64,000 bases of DNA from positions 1 to 64,000 of the forward strand of contig JAIERK010000107.1 of the NCBI GenBank assembly GCA_019746975.1, in the 5' to 3' direction. How positions within the stretch are numbered: the first letter of the stretch is position 1; each line of letters starts with the position of its first letter. Made by a program: the position numbers and the translations under genes. The notes beneath the pieces were generated by a model. That model made no database searches. It was given only the letters and a program-made list of their open reading frames with translations, and had not been told where the DNA came from. This document shows positions 37,760 through 47,500 of the stretch, in pieces. This DNA is from Candidatus Obscuribacterales bacterium. Its GTDB lineage: Bacteria > Cyanobacteriota > Vampirovibrionia > Obscuribacterales > Obscuribacteraceae.

Positions 37760-37978
37760 CTATTCGCGTGACTTTGGGACCAACCTCTCTATTGCGTCTT
37801 TCAATGCTTCAATTTTGTCGATAGGAATTGCCACACCTTTCTTGGTCGGTTTTTCTTCCTGATCTTTATCGACGTACCATTCGCGAATGTGTAGATATTT
37901 CGTCCCTCTGTACTCGCCTATGTAGACATTGATAGTCTCGCCTCTGGCCTTTTCGTGGACCGTAATTCTCTCTTCCAA
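37760..37978 (-). CDS. PC4/p15-like single-stranded-DNA-binding protein
   Basis: A 72-residue protein. The segment VYIGEYRGTKYLHIREWY followed by KPTKKGVAIPIDKIEALKDAI matches the transcriptional coactivator p15 (PC4) domain, a small dimeric ssDNA binder found in some bacteria. The start codon is TTG (37978-37976) with GGAGG 8 bases upstream. A role in DNA or RNA metabolism is inferred from the fold. It is divergent from obg. Confidence 0.85.
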   Translation of the reverse strand: MEERITVHEKARGETINVYIGEYRGTKYLHIREWYVDKDQEEKPTKKGVAIPIDKIEALKDAIERLVPKSRE

Positions 37979-38123
37979 GGTGATATCCTCCGCAAAGTCT
38001 CACCAGTTAAGTTACTAAACGACTTATAAATTTAGATTCCAGAACTCAAAACAAGTATATAAAAAACCTAGAACTCAGAGATAGAATCAAATCTCATTAC
38101 AAGATATAGATACCACGATTTAA

Positions 38124-39419
38124 ATGACTCAATTCATAGACGAGGTACAAATAGCTATCCGCTCCGGCGACGGGGGCAACGGCATGGTGGCATGGCGCCG
38201 CGAGAAGTACGAGCCGATGGGCGGACCTGCTGGTGGCAACGGCGGCAAAGGCGGCGACATTTATCTGAAGGCCGTAGCGGATAAAAGCACGCTTCTGGAT
38301 TTTCGTTATAAGACGGAATATCTGGCAGAATCGGGCAAAAAAGGCGGCTCGAAAAACAAGAACGGCAAAGCCGGGGAAGACCTGGTGATTGAGGTTCCGG
38401 TCGGGACGGTGGCCTACGATCAAGAGAGCGGCAACAAGATCGCCGATTTGATCGTTCCGGGTCTTTCGATCATGGTGGCGCAGGGCGGCCGTGGAGGCAG
38501 AGGCAATACGGTTCTTTCGACGCCGACACGCAGGGCTCCGCATTACTGCGAGCCTGGATTGCCCGGAATAACCAGAACTCTGAAGATGGAGTTGAAGCTG
38601 CTGGCAGACGTTGGGATCGTGGGACTGCCTAACGCCGGTAAGTCAACGTTGTTGAGCGTCCTGACGGCAGCCAAGCCCAAGATCGCCGATTATCCATTCA
38701 CGACATTGAGTCCGCAACTGGGTGTCGTGAAGTTGGCTGACGGAAGTGGATTCGTCATGGCCGACATTCCAGGATTGATTGAAGGAGCCGCTCAAGGAGC
38801 TGGTCTCGGTCACAAATTTTTGAAGCATGTAGAACGAACCTTATTGCTCGTTCATATGGTAGCGATCGACAGCAACGAACTCGAAAAGGACATCAGCACA
38901 ATCGATAGCGAGTTGGCCGGATTTGGAACCACACTCAAAAATCTTCCCCAGATTTTGGTTTTGAGCAAAGGCGACCTGGCAGACGAGGAGATCGTCAGCT
39001 CGGCGCGGCGAACCGTAGAGCGATTGAAACCCGATTCGAAAGTGATCTCAATTTCAGCTGCCACCGGAGAAGGTACCAGACAATTGATCAACCTCTTGAC
39101 GGAATGGTTGCCCGAGCTCCGAAAAGAGGCGCCGATTGTACCGGACTCGATGCAATTAGAGCCGGATATCGACGCGTATGCGCCTACTTCGAGTGATGGC
39201 TTCGAAGTATTTCGCAAGAAGAACATATTTTCAGTCGAGAGCGATCGAGCTGAGCGGCTCGTAGCTGTCACCAATATGCGGGACCCGGAGTCGATTCAGC
39301 ATTTGTACAGGGTGCTTCGAGCGATGGGCATAATTGATGCACTTCTTGCCAACGGCATCGAGCCGGGGCAGAGTGTGAGAGTTGGCGGCGTTGAGTTCGT
39401 CTACGGCGAAGACTGGTAA
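38124..39419 (+). CDS. obg: GTPase Obg (CgtA)
   Basis: A 431-residue protein with all three Obg domains. These are a glycine-rich N-terminal Obg fold (GGPAGGNGGKGGDIYL), a G domain (GLPNAGKSTLLS, DIPGLIEGA, LSKGDL) and a C-terminal OCT domain (from about 345). It functions in 50S ribosome assembly and stress control. No ribosome binding site is visible before the ATG. Confidence 0.97.
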   Translation: MTQFIDEVQIAIRSGDGGNGMVAWRREKYEPMGGPAGGNGGKGGDIYLKAVADKSTLLDFRYKTEYLAESGKKGGSKNKNGKAGEDLVIEVPVGTVAYDQESGNKIADLIVPGLSIMVAQGGRGGRGNTVLSTPTRRAPHYCEPGLPGITRTLKMELKLLADVGIVGLPNAGKSTLLSVLTAAKPKIADYPFTTLSPQLGVVKLADGSGFVMADIPGLIEGAAQGAGLGHKFLKHVERTLLLVHMVAIDSNELEKDISTIDSELAGFGTTLKNLPQILVLSKGDLADEEIVSSARRTVERLKPDSKVISISAATGEGTRQLINLLTEWLPELRKEAPIVPDSMQLEPDIDAYAPTSSDGFEVFRKKNIFSVESDRAERLVAVTNMRDPESIQHLYRVLRAMGIIDALLANGIEPGQSVRVGGVEFVYGEDW

Positions 39420-39539
39420 AGGCATCCGGCGGTTCACCTAATGATATGAGCTGGTCTAGCCGATGACTGGGAGCAGAACTCAGTTATGGCCGATGTTGTT
39501 TTTTTTCAAGCTTGAATTTGAGAGAACAAATACACGAGG

Positions 39540-39574
39540 ACGCTCATGAAGGGCGACCCATTCATGAGCGTTTT
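39540..39574 (+). terminator. Rho-independent terminator after obg
   Basis: A perfect 11-bp stem (ACGCTCATGAA at 39540-39550 against TTCATGAGCGT at 39561-39571) followed by TTTTC, about 120 bases past the obg stop. Confidence 0.85.
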
Positions 39575-39611
39575 CAATAGTGCCGCGGGCAGCCTGACCG
39601 GTCAATCCGGA

Positions 39612-39755
39612 CTAATCTTCGCGCGAAGGCTCTTGCTCAACTCCGGCGAGCTGGCGCTCGAGACGTCGGAGGTTGGCTTCTTTAGCTTTCTGCTTTATCT
39701 TGCGTGAGCGTTTGAGAACCTTCGCTGCGCGCTTCATTCCTCTTTGCTGTGCCAT
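39612..39755 (-). CDS. Small basic protein (47 residues)
   Basis: A 47-codon frame, MAQQRGMKRAAKVLKRSR..., ending EQEPSRED, with TGGAGAA about 8 bases before the ATG. Its N-terminal half is strongly basic and helical; the C-terminal end is acidic. No known family. It lies between the obg terminator and the convergent Nudix end. Coding is supported by start signal and composition only. Confidence 0.55.
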   Translation of the reverse strand: MAQQRGMKRAAKVLKRSRKIKQKAKEANLRRLERQLAGVEQEPSRED

Positions 39756-39858
39756 CGGGCTGTTCTCCATTGATTAATCAATTAGCAGCAAGAAATCGTC
39801 CGGCTGAGCCGGTCTTGCGAACTGGACCCAAAATGATAACCACTGAGAGTTTTTTTGG

Positions 39859-40332
39859 CTATACCCACAGGTTGCCAAGATACTTAATTCCGTCCTCGGA
39901 TCCACGAGACAATGAGTCAATAATCTCGTCATTGACCGGTGGGAATAGCGTTAGCTTTCTCAGCTCCTCAAGCGGAATGAAGTCGACCCCGACAAGTACC
40001 GGTTCGTCACCTAATTGCAGGGTCCCGCCTGTAACTTTGGCTTTGATAAAGATGTTTACAATATGCCGAGTCCGATCGGGCGCAATTGCTTCGGATAAGA
40101 AGAGAAAGCGCTCGAACTGGACCTCGAGGCCCGTCTCTTCCTTGACCTCGCGGACGGCGCATTCCTCGAAGGTCTCGCCGTATTCGAGTCGGCCACCAGG
40201 GAGGACCCAGTAGCGTTGACTCCCTTTTTTGTGGCGCACAAGAAGGATCTTATCCTCCTTGTTAACAACCACTACGGAGATTCGCGTGGTCGGAATCGTT
40301 TTCTTTTTAGGTTTGAACCGTTTCTTAGGCAT
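39859..40332 (-). CDS. Nudix hydrolase
   Basis: A 157-residue protein with a complete Nudix box: G47, E53, R61-E62, E65-E66, G68 in GGRLEYGETFEECAVREV and the following KEETGL. It has a very basic N-terminus (MPKKRFKPKKK). It hydrolyses nucleoside diphosphate-linked compounds; substrate is undetermined. It is divergent from pheS. Confidence 0.95.
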   Translation of the reverse strand: MPKKRFKPKKKTIPTTRISVVVVNKEDKILLVRHKKGSQRYWVLPGGRLEYGETFEECAVREVKEETGLEVQFERFLFLSEAIAPDRTRHIVNIFIKAKVTGGTLQLGDEPVLVGVDFIPLEELRKLTLFPPVNDEIIDSLSRGSEDGIKYLGNLWV

Positions 40333-40494
40333 CTCTTCGAGGTTGTCACCGTACTAACAAACGATTTTACGGCAAGGTGAGGTACAGGACAGGAAGTGCA
40401 TCACTCATTGCAATTCGCAATACTATGCTCTCAGTTTATATAAACAACTCGCCCGTCTGATACTTTATTTAAAGTCCTTTGGGAGGCTGTTTAA

Positions 40495-41526
40495 ATGACT
40501 CTGGAGCAACAGCTCAAAGACCTGGCTGAGGAAGCGACCAGAAGTATCGTGGACAACGATAACCTGGACACGCTCGAAGAGCTCAGGCTCAAGTACGTCG
40601 GAAGAAGCGGCGCAATTACAACAATCTTGCGTGGGCTCTCACAGCTCACGGGTGAAGAACGCAAACAGGTCGGGCAACTGGCCAACGAAGTCAAGGAAGC
40701 GATTCAACAGGCACATGATGCCCGCAAACGCGCTCTTGACGATAAAGCGCTCGAAGCAAGACTCTTGCACGAGAAGATCGACGTGACCTTGGCGGGCACT
40801 CGAATCGAACTGGGACATATCCATCCCTTGACTCAGATCTGGGAAGAAATCACATCAATTTTTTACGGAATGGGTTTTTCAGTGGCAGAAGGGCCGGAAG
40901 TCGAAACGGACTATTACAATTTCGACGCGCTCAATACGCCCAAAGACCACCCGGCAAGGGACGAACAGGATACTTTCTACACTAATGTTCGACCCGACGT
41001 TCTGCTCAGAAGTCAGACTTCGACAGTGCAAGTACGTGTCATGGAGAAGACCAAACCACCATTGAAGGTGATTTCACCGGGACGCGTATATCGCAATGAG
41101 GAGATCAACGCGAGAAAATATCCGCTATTCCACCAGGTCGAAGGACTACTGGTTGATCGCGATGTCACTTTCGGACAGCTGAAAGGTACACTTAACGCCT
41201 TTATCCGTCTGCTTTTCGGCAAGCCGTTAAAGACGCGATTTCGTCCCGACTTTTTTCCATTCACCGAGCCGAGTGCAGAACTGGACAGTCAGTGCCCGTT
41301 CTGCGAGGGTATTGGTTGCAGAACCTGCGGTGGACGCGGTTGGCTCGAACTGCTTGGTTGCGGAATGATAGATCCCAACGTCCTTTCCGGCGCCGGTATC
41401 GATCCAGAGGAGTGGAGCGGCTTCGCCTTCGGCATGGGATTGGAGCGGCTTGCCATGCTGAAGTTCGGGATTAACGACATTCGGCACTTCTACAACAACG
41501 ATTTGCGTTTCCTCAAACAATTTTAG
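40495..41526 (+). CDS. pheS: Phenylalanine-tRNA ligase alpha subunit
   Basis: A 343-residue PheS. The N-terminal coiled coil (KQVGQLANEVKEAIQQAHDARK) is followed by the class II catalytic core with HPLTQIWEEI, EGPEVETDYYNFDALN (motif 2 follows with GRVYRNEEINARKYP) and FGMGLERLAML (motif 3). A Cys-rich insert CPFCEGIGCRTCGGRGW, found in some PheS, precedes LELLGCGMI. GGGAGG lies about 8 bases before the ATG. It pairs with PheT, 115 bases downstream. Confidence 0.97.
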   Translation: MTLEQQLKDLAEEATRSIVDNDNLDTLEELRLKYVGRSGAITTILRGLSQLTGEERKQVGQLANEVKEAIQQAHDARKRALDDKALEARLLHEKIDVTLAGTRIELGHIHPLTQIWEEITSIFYGMGFSVAEGPEVETDYYNFDALNTPKDHPARDEQDTFYTNVRPDVLLRSQTSTVQVRVMEKTKPPLKVISPGRVYRNEEINARKYPLFHQVEGLLVDRDVTFGQLKGTLNAFIRLLFGKPLKTRFRPDFFPFTEPSAELDSQCPFCEGIGCRTCGGRGWLELLGCGMIDPNVLSGAGIDPEEWSGFAFGMGLERLAMLKFGINDIRHFYNNDLRFLKQF

Positions 41527-41641
41527 AAACCTTGCCGAAAGACGATTTATCAAGACTCTTCAAGCAATACAGAAGACGTGGATTCAAACGAAACTGCATC
41601 TCGATCCTCAGACAAATAAAACACATCAGGATTTTGCGTAA

Positions 41642-44188
41642 ATGAAACTCTCATACAGCTGGCTTTGCGATCATGTCGATCTCGCTGGATTAACTCCTGA
41701 GGAGGTGGCGGATCAGCTCACAATGGGCGCCTTCGAGGTCGAAGAAATCGCCCGGACAGGTCCCGATCTAACCGGTCCGGTCATCGTCGGACAGATAATG
41801 GAGATAACGACCCATCCGAATGCCGACAAAATCAGGCTCACCAAAGTCAAAGTCGACGAAAATAAAGAGCCTCTGGAAATTGTCTGCGGCGCCCAAAACA
41901 TCGAAGTCGGGCAGCGAATCCCCGTGGCGCTCCCCGGAGCGATCGTCCTCAACCGGAAAACCGGTGAAAAACTGCCGATCATCGCTTCAGCGATTCGCGG
42001 CGTTCACTCCAATGGTATGCTTTGCTCATCGTCGGAGCTCGGTATCGCCAATGGTGAGACGGACGGCATTTTAATTCTTTCGAAGCCTGGCGAAAACGGC
42101 ATTGCACTGGGAACAGATGTAATCGAAAAGTTGGCTCTGAAGCCGGAATTCGTATTTCATGTAGCCCCGAGATCCAACCGAGGCGACGCGTTGAGCGTTA
42201 TCGGTCTGGCGCGTGAAGTGGCAGCAATTCTCAATCGCCCCATGAAAGTCGCTGACTGGAAACTAAGCGGAGGCGAAGCCGAAAAGGTATTCGAGAATCG
42301 CACCGATGGGGGTTTTTCCACATCTATAGAATCGCTGGATGACTGCGCTTACTTCTCGATAAGACTGATCGACGGCGTCAAGATTGGTCCCTCTCCATCA
42401 TGGCTTCAGGCACGGCTGGAGAGCGTCGGAATGCGCACTGTCAACAATGTCGTCGACATCACCAACTACGTCATGCTGGAATACGGTCAACCGCTCCACG
42501 CATATGATGGCGAAAAGGTCGACGGCGAGACGATCGCGGTCAGGCGCGCGAAGAAAGGGGAGAATTTGACCTCACTGGACGGCAAGGTCAGAGAGCTTTC
42601 CGAAGAGATACTTGCAATCACTGATAAGGAAAACGTCATCGGTCTTGCAGGAATCATGGGCGGAAAAGACAGTGAGATCAGCGATGAAACCACGAGAATT
42701 GCACTTGAAGCTGCGGCCTTTACCGCTCAACGCGTCCGCAGAGGCGGTCGTCTCGTCGGCCTATCGAGCGATAGCTCCCTCAGATTCGAGCGCGGCGTCG
42801 ATGCTGCCAATGTGAAGCGCGCCTCAGATCGGGCGACTTATCTGATCCAGAAGTATTGCGGACCAGATGTGAAGGTCAAAGAGTTTGTCTATTCCGGAAG
42901 CGACCAGGTAAAAGTTCGAACAGTCAGCATGCGTTTGAGTCAGGTAAAACGGCTGCTCAATGTGGACATCGATAAAGCGACCGCGTTGAAATACCTATCC
43001 AGTCTAGGTTTTGAAAAGGACGGCGATAACGGCGCTGACACCGTAATTGTCAGAGTACCGTCATTCCGCCAGCAGGATGTGTATCGCGAGATCGATTTGA
43101 TTGAAGAAGTCTGCCGTCTCTTCGGCTACAACAACCTCCCGGAAGAAATGCCGTCGGCATCGATTACTCCAACTCGTCCAGCCAAACTGATTTCCGATAT
43201 CCGGTCGTCTCTATTTGCCCAGGGTTTATCAGAGGCCTGGCTCAGCAGCCTGGTAGGCACGACAGAAGGCGACGAATCTAAATCGATAAAGGTGCTCAAT
43301 CCACTTTCCAAGGACCACCGGGTCTTGAGAAATAGCCTCATTCCTGGGCTCGTTGATGCAGTCAAGTACAATCAGGATCGCGGCAGCAAAGATGTCTGGA
43401 TGTTCGAGACCGGGCGGGCATATGAGAAAGCGCGAGAGAAAGACAAAGACCAGTGGGGCACCGGTGTCTGCGAAAAGTCGCTCGTAGCAGGAGTGATCTC
43501 AGGCTCTCTGGTGAGCCAGATCAACAAAAGCGAGCGCGTAAAAGACAAAATAGTAGGGCAGGCTTCTCTTGAAGAGCGTGTCGATTTCTATCGCATCAAG
43601 GGAATCGTTGAAAACTTGCTCGGTTCTGCAGGCATTGCCATCGGACGCCTCAGGGTTTATCGGCCGAAAGCAGCATCGGCATTCATGCATCCCTATAGAG
43701 TAGCGAACGTCGCAGTCGCTCCGGCTGATAAATTTCCACATGACGTGGAAGGCAAGCATGAAGAACGGGTGGTGACGATTGGTTACATAGGCGAGCTCAA
43801 TCCAGGATATCTCAATCGCAAAGATATAAAGGAGCCTGTATTCGGCTTCGAACTCGATGTAGACAAGCTCAAAGAGCTAGGGAGCGCGAAGACCAGTTTT
43901 GTAGAACCGGCCGCCACACCAGCGGTCACTAGAGATCTCACTGTTGACCTCGATACGACCATCGATCACGCCGCGGTAAAAACGGTGCTCGAAGCGGCAG
44001 CTGGAGCTCGCCTCATAGATACCGAGCTCGTCAGTATCTATCCTCTCGAAGAGGGCAAGCAGAGCCTGTCCTACAGGCTGACTTTTCAAGACCGAGAGAA
44101 GACACTCACCAGCGACGAAATCGATCAAATCTTGAAAAAGGTTCGCGAGGCCCTCGTCTCGAGATTGAAAGCCCAGTTCCGCGCCTGA
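41642..44188 (+). CDS. pheT: Phenylalanine-tRNA ligase beta subunit
   Basis: An 848-residue PheT of normal length. It has an N-terminal tRNA-binding EMAP-like domain (VGQIMEITTHPNADKIRLTKV, VCGAQNIEVGQRIPVALPG), the B3/B4 editing domain (SIRLIDGVKIGPSPSWLQ, NNVVDITNYVMLEYGQPLHAYD), a B5 domain (VDIDKATALKYLSSLGFEK) and the C-terminal anticodon-binding FDX-ACB domain (PAVTRDLTVDLD, LSYRLTFQDREKTLTSDEI). A terminator follows 35 bases after the stop. Confidence 0.97.
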   Translation: MKLSYSWLCDHVDLAGLTPEEVADQLTMGAFEVEEIARTGPDLTGPVIVGQIMEITTHPNADKIRLTKVKVDENKEPLEIVCGAQNIEVGQRIPVALPGAIVLNRKTGEKLPIIASAIRGVHSNGMLCSSSELGIANGETDGILILSKPGENGIALGTDVIEKLALKPEFVFHVAPRSNRGDALSVIGLAREVAAILNRPMKVADWKLSGGEAEKVFENRTDGGFSTSIESLDDCAYFSIRLIDGVKIGPSPSWLQARLESVGMRTVNNVVDITNYVMLEYGQPLHAYDGEKVDGETIAVRRAKKGENLTSLDGKVRELSEEILAITDKENVIGLAGIMGGKDSEISDETTRIALEAAAFTAQRVRRGGRLVGLSSDSSLRFERGVDAANVKRASDRATYLIQKYCGPDVKVKEFVYSGSDQVKVRTVSMRLSQVKRLLNVDIDKATALKYLSSLGFEKDGDNGADTVIVRVPSFRQQDVYREIDLIEEVCRLFGYNNLPEEMPSASITPTRPAKLISDIRSSLFAQGLSEAWLSSLVGTTEGDESKSIKVLNPLSKDHRVLRNSLIPGLVDAVKYNQDRGSKDVWMFETGRAYEKAREKDKDQWGTGVCEKSLVAGVISGSLVSQINKSERVKDKIVGQASLEERVDFYRIKGIVENLLGSAGIAIGRLRVYRPKAASAFMHPYRVANVAVAPADKFPHDVEGKHEERVVTIGYIGELNPGYLNRKDIKEPVFGFELDVDKLKELGSAKTSFVEPAATPAVTRDLTVDLDTTIDHAAVKTVLEAAAGARLIDTELVSIYPLEEGKQSLSYRLTFQDREKTLTSDEIDQILKKVREALVSRLKAQFRA

Positions 44189-44222
44189 TTTCCATGACAA
44201 ATCGATATCCAATCCGTCTGAG

Positions 44223-44248
44223 AAAACGAAGAAACAATCTTCGTTTTT
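44223..44248 (+). terminator. Rho-independent terminator after pheT
   Basis: A perfect 10-bp stem, AAAACGAAGA at 44223-44232 and TCTTCGTTTT at 44238-44247, loop AACAA, followed by a further T. The stem is AT-rich but the U tract is contiguous with it. Confidence 0.7.
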
Positions 44249-44513
44249 CCAGAAAAATGGTCGGCCCATCTTCTTTCGAATTGTTAGTTTGAAAGTGAGC
44301 TAACATGGCGTATTGCCGGGAATAACTCTAGAGAGTAAGGCGCCGGCGTTTGAAAGCAAACGCTGTAGCAGCAGAGAATCAGGTTGCCAACAAAGCACAA
44401 GCCTCCTTTTTCTTTGACATAATGTTTAGTTGAGGTCACTAGATCATTTTTCAAGTCGGGTATATAGCTCACAACACCAGTGGCACGTCCCAGCGGTAGG
44501 CAAGCAATACTAC

Positions 44514-47500
44514 ATGTACAAGTTGTCATTCATAAAGTTTCCGATTTTCGGTATCTTGGCTCTCCTGCTATTCGGTAGCGCGGTCGTCTTTCCGCTGTTT
44601 CCGCTGCCACAAGTGCCTCAGCTGGAAGCTCGATACTCGATGCACATCGCTGCAGTCGTCGGAGTAATCCTCGGGTCTGCGCTTGTCGGGTCAATACTCT
44701 TCTACCTCAAGTCCAATGGTGCGCAGAAATGGCAGGCTTTCTGGGGAATGATCGCTTTCGTTCTCCTGTATGCCGCCCTGGGCAATGCTCTAGCTGACTT
44801 CCTGAAAATACAAAACCTAAATGTCGAGTTCAACCTGGCTCAGATGGTAGTCGTCTGCGTTGGCGGTATTTTGACCACCCTCGGATTCTGGAAGCTCGAG
44901 CCGGTGGATCAGTTCGGCACAGGAACCGCCACACTAGAACGGTTCAAGAAAGGAAAACATCAGCCAGAGCCGAGTGTCACTCCAGTGGCAGCAGCTCCTC
45001 CCGCGCCGGAGATCAGCCTCAGCGGACTGCACGCAGCTGAATCTGCAGAAGACTTCATGAAGCAGAAGGGCAGCTCAATCAAGGGGCTGACATCCAAAAC
45101 AGATCTATCAGTCGTGCCGCCTCAAGAAGCAGTCATGGCTAAGAAAACCACGCCAAGCAGCGTGGAAAGCGCCCAGGCGATTATGACGCCGCCAGTCGAA
45201 ATCGATCTAGACGCCGCTGATGAAATGCTGTCCGGACCGCTCAACGCATCGCCTAACGCACCCGCTCAACAGCCGGCATCAACACAGGCATCACCGCTCG
45301 GTCGAGGCCTCCCCGATGAAAAGCGGCCTGCGCCAGTTACGACGAGCAACCGTCTGCAAGCACAGAAGAGACGCAATACAAGCACATTTACAAAACTGCA
45401 AGCGCTATCCGCAAGCGGTACCGGCTCATTGAAGCCTGGACCGCAGACTGATGCCGGCACCGGTGGCGGTGACCTCAGAAGTTTGCTCGATCGTCTCGAC
45501 TCAGAGCCGGAAAGCGACGACTATGAAACCATCGCACCGCCTGACGAAATACGAGTATCGGTCCTTTTCGCCGAACTAGAAATGCAGAAATCATCAGCTC
45601 CAGGCACGCCCTCGATGAGCCCCACACCGGCACAGACGTCGAAGCCGTCCGCCCCTGCACAGCCAACAGGCGCCACTGCCAGTGGTGCTACAAGTCCTGC
45701 GGCAGCCGGACCACAAGATTCCAAGCTAGGCGGTCTCGCCGCTAGAATGCAGCAGAAAAAGACCCAGGCACCAGCCGGTGGTCCGGGTGGTCCAAAACTA
45801 GCGAGCCTATTGGACAGAGCAGAAGCTCTTGCGGAGGAGTCTCCAACCGCAGACGCGCCGGCCAAGCCACCAGCAGTGGAAGAGTTCGATGCCGTCCCTC
45901 CGGGAAAACCACCTGCAGTCGAAGAATTCGATGCAGCACCGCCGTCGCGTGATCAGAGTGATTCGGATCTTCTTTCGAAACGGTTGATGGAAATTTCAAC
46001 GGAAGAGGATGAGGTCAAAGCACCAGCTCAATCGTTGACCGGAGGAGGGGCTGAGCCCACCGAAGAGAAGGCTGAGAATGACAAGGTATTCGCGGAGGAT
46101 GTCGATTCCGAAGTTGATGACATTTTCTCCAATCTGGCCTCCGAAGAAGCTCAGCGCGAAGTGAAGCACGATGAAGAGATAACCGAAGAAGAGAAAGCCC
46201 CTCAGCCGGAAGAGCTCGAGGCAGCGCCGGAAAAAATCGAGCACGAAGCCGAGCCTGTCGAAGAAGAGTCGCCGGCTGAAGCAGTCGAATCACAAGCCGA
46301 GCCGACAGAAGAAGAAGAAGAAGAAGAGGCACACGACGGTCCGCTCTTCGCCGCGGGCGTCGACGGTGATGTGGACGACTTGTTCGACAACCTGGCCCCG
46401 GCGGAGTCGCAACGCGATGTATCCGACCGTGTCGAGCCGGCTCAAGAACAGTCGGAAGAAGAAACTGTTGCTGAGGAAACTCAAGAAAGTAGTGAAGGTC
46501 CATTGTTCTCAGCTGGAGTCGACAATGATGTAGACGATCTCTTCGACAACCTTGCTCCGGCAGAGTCGCAGAGAGAAGTTGGAGATCGGCAGGCCGAAAG
46601 CGAAGACGCAGAACCTACCGCCGAGATTGAAGCGGCAGCGGCATCAGCCGAGGAAGAGACAGAGGGGGGTCCTCTGTTCTCCCAGGGTGTCGATGGCGAC
46701 GTCGATAACCTTTTCGATAACCTGGCACCAGCAGAATCACAGCGCGAAGTCGGAAAAGCAGCCGAGCCGACAGAGGAAGAATCAGCCGAGGGCGAAGGAC
46801 CACTGTTCGCTGCCGGAGTCGATGGTGACGTAGACGACCTCTTCGACAACTTGGCACCTGCCGAAGCTCAGAAGACAGTCGAAGAGATTCGTACCACTAA
46901 GGAAACACAGGCTGAAGATCAGGCTGAAACAGAATCCCAAGAGCCGGCTGCCGAGCGGCAAGCCCAAGACGAGCAAGAACTCACTGGCGAGATGGAACCG
47001 GCAGAAGAGGCCGAACCGGCCGCCGACAGCGAAACCCTGTTCCAGCTGGGCGATTCTGATGTCGACGATATCTTCGCCGGACTGGCGGGCAGTCAGCTTG
47101 ACGTCAACGCAGAGACTCTGATGAAGGTCAAACCGCCTGAGCAGGAGATGTCCGTCCCGTCGTCACTTGTAGAGACCGGTGATCGTATCCCAGTACTCAA
47201 TCCGGATGCATATCCAAAGACTCCGAACCAGACAGGCGATATGCCTTCTATGTCGTCAGAGCAAGCGCAGAAGGTCAAAGAGAGCGCGCTGGAAGCGAAG
47301 GCGGTAGAACCAGCTTCGGCAAAGGCTGGAGAACCAGAAGCTAAGAAGAAGGCGGATGCAGACGAACCAGAAGAAGCCGACGACGAAGAAAGCATCGAAG
47401 TGGCCGCCGCGCCAAAGGAGTCTCCAGAGGCTACTCGACTCAAGAAAGAGCTGAAGGAATTCGGCAAGTTGTCCGGCAAGTCTGCAGCAGCCCCCAAGGT

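Noticed and set aside
40333..40494. T-box or leader regulating pheS-pheT
   Set aside because: The 162-base gap has no recognisable T-box sequence, attenuator hairpin or Phe-rich leader peptide.
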